A stretch of DNA of 64,000 nucleotides from Pseudorhodobacter turbinis (GTDB lineage Bacteria; Pseudomonadota; Alphaproteobacteria; Rhodobacterales; Rhodobacteraceae): NCBI RefSeq assembly GCF_005234135.1, contig NZ_CP039964.1, positions 496,001-560,000 of the forward strand. The letters are read 5' to 3'. Positions 58,554 to 64,000 of the stretch are shown here, one piece after another; the first letter of the stretch is position 1, and each line of letters starts with the position of its first letter. Under the pieces are notes generated by a model. That model saw only the letters and a program-made list of their open reading frames with translations. It had not been told where the DNA came from and did no database searches. A program made the translations under genes and the position numbers.

Positions 58554-59770
58554 GGGGTGATGCCCGCATCAAGTGCCGCCTCATTGATAAAGCCAAGTTC
58601 AGCAGTGCGGCCGGCAAAATTCACCTTGGCCTCGGCCCAGATCGCGCGGGCACGATCGACCTCCCCTAAGGTGGCAAGCGCGCCGATCAGCCGCGCCCAT
58701 TCCTGTGCGGTACCGCCATCGGTGGCCAAGCGGTCGTTCAGCCCCTCCACCATAGAGCGGATCATCGCTTGCCGGTCTTCGGGGCTTAGATCCTCGGCGG
58801 CGGCGATATCGGCGGCACTGGGGCCGGGTGCCTCGGGGGGCAGGCTATAGCGGGCACCGGCGGCCTGGGCGAGGCTTTCGATACGGGCGCGCACCTCTGG
58901 TCGCCAAGGGCTGTCGGGGGCGGCGTTTTCAAGCACTTCTTTCCAATAGAGAAAGGCCACATCATAGCGCCCGACCTGCATATTCGCGATGCCGCTGAAA
59001 AACAGTGCGGTGTCATTTTTTGGCTCAATCGCAAGGACGCGTTGCAAAATCCTGTCCGCTTCGGGGGAGACTTGCCCATCAGTTGCTTGCACCATCAACG
59101 TCGCCTGCGTCAGCATGTCGCCAACCGTGGCATCGGCGCCCTTCAGCGCGATAACCCGTTCCTGCGCCTTATAGGCGGCGGTCAGATTACCAAGATTTGC
59201 CTCATTGCGGGCAAGCAGGGTCTGGCCTTGCAGATCATCAGGGCGGGCGGCCACGGCTTCGCGCAGACGTTCCACCAAGACCTTGAATTCAGGGTCAATC
59301 GCGTCCAGCAGAGGGCGTGGCGGCAGCGCCGCCTCCATCGCGGCTTGGTCGGGGCGGTTGGCGCGGCGTTCCTCGGCCATGGCGATGCGGGTTTTCAGGG
59401 GAAGATCACCATATCCGGGCTGCCCCAAATAGGCATAGCCGCCAAAGCCTGCGGCAAGCACCAAGGCGATCACTATCACCACTGGAACCGAGGCAGGCCC
59501 GCTACGCATCACATCACGGTTAGCCTCAACCCGATCTGCGGCCAGCAAGCGGCGGGCCACCTCAGAGCGCAGACGCTTGGCTTCATCAGGCGCGACCACA
59601 CCGCGGGCGGCATCGCGTTCAATCTCGGCCAGCTGGTCGCGGTAGACCTGCTGATCAAAGCTGCTTGAATCCGCCGCAGTGCGTTCCGGCCGACGCAAGG
59701 CCCGGATCAGGATTACCGCCACCACCAGTGCAATCGCACCTGCCGCTGCCCAAAAGATACTATCCGCCAC
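58550..59770 (-). CDS. ccmI: Cytochrome c biogenesis protein CcmI
   Basis: This is a 406-residue protein of the CcmI family. It has an N-terminal helix ([20 protein letters not shown]), a cytosolic loop with [20 protein letters not shown], a second helix ([20 protein letters not shown]), then a periplasmic TPR region ([40 protein letters not shown]). CcmI hands apocytochrome c to the heme ligation complex. ATG 59770 is well placed. It heads the three-gene operon with ruvX and DUF1289. Confidence 0.9.
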   Translation of the reverse strand: MADSIFWAAAGAIALVVAVILIRALRRPERTAADSSSFDQQVYRDQLAEIERDAARGVVAPDEAKRLRSEVARRLLAADRVEANRDVMRSGPASVPVVIVIALVLAAGFGGYAYLGQPGYGDLPLKTRIAMAEERRANRPDQAAMEAALPPRPLLDAIDPEFKVLVERLREAVAARPDDLQGQTLLARNEANLGNLTAAYKAQERVIALKGADATVGDMLTQATLMVQATDGQVSPEADRILQRVLAIEPKNDTALFFSGIANMQVGRYDVAFLYWKEVLENAAPDSPWRPEVRARIESLAQAAGARYSLPPEAPGPSAADIAAAEDLSPEDRQAMIRSMVEGLNDRLATDGGTAQEWARLIGALATLGEVDRARAIWAEAKVNFAGRTAELGFINEAALDAGITP

Positions 59771-59980
59771 GTGCCACCTGCCTCTTTTTCCGTCAGTTCC
59801 CCATGTACTGCCTCTGGGCCAAAGGCAAAAGCCTTAAACACCTTTGTGATTGGGACTTCTGGCCGCAGGTAATTGCACAGATGTCGCAAATATATCCATT
59901 GTGCCGCTATTGGTTGCGGATATATCTGTGGTCCATAGGAAAAACACCCGTGAAAACCCGTCATTAAGGGAGCGCTGCGC

Positions 59981-61228
59981 ATGAAACGCTATTCCGTATT
60001 CGCAATCGCACGAGAGGCGCTTCGCCATCATACAGGCTGGGAAAGGGCGTGGGCGTCACCCGCGCCTAAGGCATCATATGATGCGATCATCATCGGGGCA
60101 GGCGGCCACGGCCTTGCAACGGCTTATTATCTGGGGAAAAATCACGGCATCACCAAAGTTGCAGTGATTGAAAAGGGCTGGCTGGGCGGCGGCAATACGG
60201 GGCGCAACACCACGATCATCCGCTCCAACTACCTGCAAGACCCTTCTGCCGCGATCTATGAAAAGGCCCGCTCTCTTTATGAGACGATGAGCCAGGACCT
60301 GAATTACAACGTCATGTTTTCCCCGCGCGGGCTGGTCATGCTGGCCCAAACCCAAAGCGAGGTGCGCGGCTATTTGCGCACGGCCCATGCCAACGCCCTG
60401 CAAGGGGTGGAAACACAATACATCGGCCCCGAAAAGGTGAAGGAGCTGATGCCCATCATCAACATCAACGGGCCACGCTATCCGGTTCTAGGCGGGCTTT
60501 GGCAAAAGCGCGGTGGTACGGCGCGCCATGATGCGGTGGCTTGGGGCTATGCGCGGGCCTGTTCGGCGATGGGGATGGATATCATCCAGCAATGTGAGGT
60601 GACGGGCGTGCGCACCGATGCCGGGAACGTCGTCGGGGTAGAGACCACCAAGGGCTATATCGGGACCAAGAAACTGGGCATGGTGGTTGCGGGCCATTCC
60701 GGCCAACTGGCACAAATGGCAGGCTTTCGTTTGCCGATCGAGGCGGTCGCCCTGCAAGCATTGGTATCAGAGCCGATAAAGCCCTGCATGGATGTGGTGG
60801 TCATGGCCAACACCGTCCACGGCTATATGTCGCAATCGGACAAGGGCGAGATGGTAATCGGCGGCGGCACGGACGGGTTCAATAACTACACCCAGCGCGG
60901 ATCTTTCCACCATATCGAGGAAACACTACGCGCCTTGGTTGAGACCTTCCCGATGATCTCGCGGCTAAAAATGCTGCGGCAATGGGGCGGGATTGTGGAT
61001 ATGACGGGCGATCGCTCTCCGCTGATTTCCAAAACACCGCTTGGCAACTGCTTTGTCAACTGCGGCTGGGGGACGGGCGGCTTCAAGGCGATCCCCGGTT
61101 CCGGCTGGGCGATGGCCGAACTGATGGCCAAAGGAGAGCCGGGACCACTAGCCGAGGCCTTCACCATGAACCGTTTCAAAGAGGGGCGGTTTATCGACGA
61201 AAGCGTGGCTGCGGGGGTGGCGCACTAA
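59981..61228 (+). CDS. soxB: Sarcosine oxidase beta subunit
   Basis: This is a 415-residue flavoprotein, the catalytic beta subunit of heterotetrameric sarcosine oxidase. The FAD motif is AIIIGAGGHGLATAYYLGKN, the GGNTGRNTTIIRSNYLQDPS region follows, and TGGFKAIPGSGWAMAELMAK is near the C-terminus. It binds FAD and covalent FMN (together with SoxA) and oxidises sarcosine to glycine, giving the methyl group to tetrahydrofolate. GGGAGC precedes ATG 59981. It begins the sox operon, in which the following ORF overlaps its stop. Confidence 0.93.
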   Translation: MKRYSVFAIAREALRHHTGWERAWASPAPKASYDAIIIGAGGHGLATAYYLGKNHGITKVAVIEKGWLGGGNTGRNTTIIRSNYLQDPSAAIYEKARSLYETMSQDLNYNVMFSPRGLVMLAQTQSEVRGYLRTAHANALQGVETQYIGPEKVKELMPIININGPRYPVLGGLWQKRGGTARHDAVAWGYARACSAMGMDIIQQCEVTGVRTDAGNVVGVETTKGYIGTKKLGMVVAGHSGQLAQMAGFRLPIEAVALQALVSEPIKPCMDVVVMANTVHGYMSQSDKGEMVIGGGTDGFNNYTQRGSFHHIEETLRALVETFPMISRLKMLRQWGGIVDMTGDRSPLISKTPLGNCFVNCGWGTGGFKAIPGSGWAMAELMAKGEPGPLAEAFTMNRFKEGRFIDESVAAGVAH

Positions 61229-61584
61229 TGGCGTATACTGAATCTGCCTTTCCTGTTTGGGTCGTGAAAAACCCTATTCTGGCTGCGTGCATCATTCTTA
61301 CAACTGGCACTTTTGGCGGGGCTGTTACAGCCTTCGCCGTTCCCGGCATGAACTTGTTCGAACGCTTTGGTGCGTTGACGACGATGCTTGGGGTCTTTGT
61401 ATTCGGATCGCTCGCCAGCGAACTTTTAGTCCGAGCTCAAGGGGCATTCGCAATGGGAAATGATCTTGAGCCGGCCGGTACGTTTAAGTTTGGTCTGACA
61501 CGAAAAGCGCTGAACTGGCAGACGGCCGTAATTGCTATCGGCACTCTCCAATGGGGCTTTGGCTCCCTGATTATTGCGAGGTAG
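61228..61584 (+). CDS. Unknown small membrane protein inserted in the sox operon
   Basis: This is a 118-residue protein of unknown function, coded between soxB and soxD, where the usual order has no extra gene. Its ATG overlaps the soxB TAA by one base, so it is translationally coupled. Three hydrophobic segments are visible: NPILAACIILTTGTFGGAVT, FGALTTMLGVFVFGSLASEL and WQTAVIAIGTLQWGFGSLII. It has no cysteines or catalytic motif. Its codon and base use is more even than its GC-rich neighbours. It could anchor the oxidase or move its substrate, but nothing in the sequence proves it. Confidence 0.75.
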   Translation: MAYTESAFPVWVVKNPILAACIILTTGTFGGAVTAFAVPGMNLFERFGALTTMLGVFVFGSLASELLVRAQGAFAMGNDLEPAGTFKFGLTRKALNWQTAVIAIGTLQWGFGSLIIAR

Positions 61585-61587
61585 ATA

Positions 61588-61911
61588 ATGCTAACCCTTC
61601 AATGCCCCTATTGCGGCGTGATGGCCGATGAAACCGAACTGGCGCCCGGCCATGAGGCGCATCTGACACGCTTCTCTGTCGGCTCCACCGATGAGGAATT
61701 CGAAGGCTATCTCTTTGCCCGCAAGAACCCCAAGGGCGTGCATTTCGAACGTTGGCGCCATGCCTATGGCTGTGGCAAGTGGTTTCTGGCCGCACGCGAT
61801 ACCAACACGCTAGAGGTGTTCGGCACCTACCCCGCGCAATGCACCGAACCGCCCGCCGAACTGGTCGCCAAAATCAAACAAAAACGACCCGACTGGGAGG
61901 GCTACAAATGA
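61588..61911 (+). CDS. soxD: Sarcosine oxidase delta subunit
   Basis: This is a 107-residue SoxD protein. It has the zinc-binding start LTLQCPYCGVMADETELAPG and the conserved WRHAYGCGKWFLAARDTNTL. The delta subunit stabilises the heterotetramer and binds zinc. Its stop overlaps the soxA start by ATGA, the usual arrangement. The start lies three bases after the stop of the unknown ORF, whose last codons provide the GAGG ribosome site. Confidence 0.92.
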   Translation: MLTLQCPYCGVMADETELAPGHEAHLTRFSVGSTDEEFEGYLFARKNPKGVHFERWRHAYGCGKWFLAARDTNTLEVFGTYPAQCTEPPAELVAKIKQKRPDWEGYK

Positions 61912-64000
61912 GCACCCGTCTTGCCAAAGGCGGTCGTTTGATCGACCGTTCGACCCGCGCCGAATTTATGTTCAACGGCAAGCGCCTTTCTGGCCATCAG
62001 GGCGATACGCTGGCCTCGGCACTGCTGGCAAATGACCAGATGCTGGTGGGACGCTCGTTCAAATATCACCGCCCGCGCGGCATCATGGCCGCAGGCCCCG
62101 AAGAGCCGAACGCGCTTGTGAACCTTGGCCATGGCGACCGCGTGGAACCCAACCAGCGCAGCACCACGACCGAGCTTTTCGCGGGCCTTATTGCGCACAG
62201 CCAGAACCACTGGCCCAGCCTTGAATATGATGTGGGCGTTGTGAACAGCTATGTCTCGCGGTTCTTGCCTGCGGGGTTTTACTACAAGACCTTCATGCAG
62301 CCGCGCGCGGCGTGGAAACATCTGTTTGAACCCATCATCCGCCAATCTGCAGGCTTGGGGCCTGCGCCCAAAAGCCCCGATCCTGACCGTTATGAATATG
62401 TTTACGGCTTTTGCGATCTGCTAATCATCGGCGGCGGTATTGCCGGCCTGCAAGCGGCGCTGACGGCGGGGCAGGCCGGTAAACGCGTGATGTTGATCGA
62501 GCAAAACCCGCATTGGGGTGGCCGCGCTGTTGTCGATGGCGATGTGGTTGAGGAAGAACCCGCCGAGGACTGGGTGAAATCCGCGATTGACGCGTTGGCG
62601 ACGATGAAAAACGTGACGCTGCGGACGCGCTGCATGGGCGCGGGCGTTTATGACCACGGCTATGTGCTGGCGAATGAGCGTGTTGCCGATCACACGCCCG
62701 GTGACGGGCGCCCCAAACAGCGGCTTTGGCGCATTCGGGCGGGGCATATCATCACCGCGACGGGCGCAATTGAACGCCCGCTGTCTTTTGCGGGCAATGA
62801 TATTCCGGGCGTGATGCTGGCAGGGGCGCTGCGCGATTATCTGGTGAACTACGGTGTCTCTGCGGGCGATCGGACGGTGATCGTTACCAATAACGACGAT
62901 GCCTATATCACCGCGATTGCGCTGGCAGAGGCCGGGCTTGCCGTGCCTGCCATCCTCGATGCGCGCCCCGAGGTGACAGGCGGCTTGCCCGCGCGTGCCC
63001 GCGCTTTGGGTATCCGCATAGAGGCTGGCCGCGCCATCGCCCGCGTCAAGGGCGGCAAGCGTGTGACCGGCGTGCAGGTGTGCTTGCAGGTCGGAGAGGG
63101 TGCCGTGCTGGAAGATATCGCCTGCGATGCGGTTGCGATGTCAGGCGGCTGGTCGCCGGTGGTGCACCTGTGGTCGCATTGCGGCGGCAAGCTGACATGG
63201 TCGGATCATATCTCGGCCTTTATCCCCGATGCCACGCGCCCTCCGATTACCTATGATGGATCTGCGATGGTCTCGGTGGTCGGGGCCGCTGCCGGAATTT
63301 ACCGCACGCAAGATATCATAACTTCGGCGGGGGCGGTGGAAAATACGCCGCCGGTACCGCCGGTTTGGGTCATGCCGCAGGGTGCGCCTATCGCGCTGCG
63401 ATCTAAAATGTGGTTGGATTATCAGAATGACGTTAAAGTTTCCGACGTGCAATTGGCCGCGCGCGAGGGCTATGAGAGCGTTGAACACACCAAAAGATAT
63501 ACCACCTTGGGGATGGCAACAGATCAAGGAAAGTTAAGTAATATAAATGGCTTGGGTGTTCTTTCTGATGCTTTGGGTGAAGAGGTCCCTCGCGTTGGCA
63601 CCACGACTTTCAGGCCGCCCTATACGCCCGTGACCATCGGCGCACTGACAGGTGAGGCGCGGGGTGATTTATTCCAACCTTTGCGCCGCACGCCGATGCA
63701 CGCTTGGCATGAGGCAAACGGCGTTTACTGGGAACCCGTGGGCCATTGGCGCAGGCCTTATTGCTATCCGCGCAATGGTGAAACCCACGCGCAGGCGGTC
63801 CATCGCGAGGTGATGAACACGCGCGAAAATCTGGGGCTGCTGGATGCGTCGACCCTTGGCAAGATCATCGTCAAAGGGCCGGATGCGGGGCGGTTCCTCG
63901 ATATGATGTACACCAATATGATGTCGACGTTGCCGATTGGAAAATGCCGCTATGGCCTGATGTGCGATGAGCAAGGGTTCTTGTTGGATGACGGTGTGGT
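61908..64000 (+). CDS. soxA: Sarcosine oxidase alpha subunit, cut by the window end
   Basis: About 697 codons of the roughly 1000-residue alpha subunit are present, and no stop occurs before the window end. The N-terminal 2Fe-2S-like/ThiS-type domain is RLAKGGRLIDRSTRAEFMFN and RSFKYHRPRGIMA. The NAD-binding pyridine nucleotide domain has DLLIIGGGIAGLQAALTAGQ and ATGAIERPLSF. The C-terminal GcvT-like folate domain begins about residue 600 (REVMNTRENLGLLDASTLGK). It supplies the NAD site and the tetrahydrofolate site of sarcosine oxidase. A short AT-rich stretch at 63520-63580 has codon use unlike the rest. ATG 61908 overlaps the soxD stop. Confidence 0.93.
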   Translation, partial: MSTRLAKGGRLIDRSTRAEFMFNGKRLSGHQGDTLASALLANDQMLVGRSFKYHRPRGIMAAGPEEPNALVNLGHGDRVEPNQRSTTTELFAGLIAHSQNHWPSLEYDVGVVNSYVSRFLPAGFYYKTFMQPRAAWKHLFEPIIRQSAGLGPAPKSPDPDRYEYVYGFCDLLIIGGGIAGLQAALTAGQAGKRVMLIEQNPHWGGRAVVDGDVVEEEPAEDWVKSAIDALATMKNVTLRTRCMGAGVYDHGYVLANERVADHTPGDGRPKQRLWRIRAGHIITATGAIERPLSFAGNDIPGVMLAGALRDYLVNYGVSAGDRTVIVTNNDDAYITAIALAEAGLAVPAILDARPEVTGGLPARARALGIRIEAGRAIARVKGGKRVTGVQVCLQVGEGAVLEDIACDAVAMSGGWSPVVHLWSHCGGKLTWSDHISAFIPDATRPPITYDGSAMVSVVGAAAGIYRTQDIITSAGAVENTPPVPPVWVMPQGAPIALRSKMWLDYQNDVKVSDVQLAAREGYESVEHTKRYTTLGMATDQGKLSNINGLGVLSDALGEEVPRVGTTTFRPPYTPVTIGALTGEARGDLFQPLRRTPMHAWHEANGVYWEPVGHWRRPYCYPRNGETHAQAVHREVMNTRENLGLLDASTLGKIIVKGPDAGRFLDMMYTNMMSTLPIGKCRYGLMCDEQGFLLDDGV

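Noticed and set aside
1..64000. tRNA, rRNA and CRISPR arrays
   Set aside because: No T-loop-type GGTTCRA with matching arms, rRNA segment or regularly spaced direct repeat was seen by eye. A tRNAscan and a CRISPR search would confirm this.

Overview
The window looks like chromosomal or chromid DNA of a marine alphaproteobacterium of the Rhodobacteraceae (Roseobacter group). Supporting signs are a soxB-soxD-soxA sarcosine oxidase operon, a DAO/GcvT dimethylglycine-dehydrogenase-like protein, a ccmI-ruvX-DUF1289 cluster, DUF2218 next to siderophore uptake, EcfG-type promoters (GGAAC-N17-(C/G)GTT) and IS1111/IS427/IS66-type elements. This is inferred from gene content, not from a marker gene. 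No rRNA, tRNA or CRISPR array was recognised.

Layout: (1) 1-4100 is an IS graveyard. An IS5-family element is split by an IS110/IS1111-type element and by small palindromic inserts, and a second IS110-family element follows. (2) 4.1-15.9 kb holds a YceI protein convergent with a cytochrome b561-YceI fusion, a GMC oxidoreductase operon with a truncated zinT-like tail, and a block that looks like a general-stress regulon (proline-rich peptide, PRC-barrel, YetF, DUF892 ferritin-like). Four EcfG-like promoters drive this part. Remnants of topoisomerase IB, DUF3800, IS3, IS5 and IS1111 genes are scattered through it. (3) 15.9-25.2 kb is an amine or peptide catabolism locus: XRE-cupin regulator and DAO oxidase, divergent from a Dpp-type ABC transporter, a 2-hydroxyacid dehydrogenase and an FAD-linked oxidase cut short by an IS66 remnant. 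(4) 26.2-33.4 kb carries EutH, a DAO/GcvT protein, a choline/ethanolamine-kinase-like protein, a divergent DeoR regulator and an AtoE-type transporter. (5) 33.5-42.1 kb is a complete iron-uptake set: TonB-dependent receptor, TonB, two ExbD, ExbB, ABC ATPase, two permeases and a binding protein, with divergent DUF2218. (6) 42.2-49.2 kb has two TetR regulators, YghU/GST proteins, an AhpD-like protein and metNIQ. (7) 49.2-55.9 kb is a small island between metQ and dusA: an orphan HsdR with a truncated hsdM start, a primase-like replication protein and a tyrosine integrase at the 5' end of dusA. (8) 55.9-64 kb is core genome: dusA, a TSUP permease, DUF1289-ruvX-ccmI, and soxB, an unknown membrane ORF, soxD and soxA (cut by the window end).

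The most unusual signal is a family of 37-43 bp two-hairpin palindromic inserts. Their ends are conserved (CCCTCTCG ... TGCCGGGCA), the stems vary but stay paired, and all eight copies seen here sit inside transposase genes. The four EcfG-like promoters and the extra membrane ORF between soxB and soxD are the next most interesting points.
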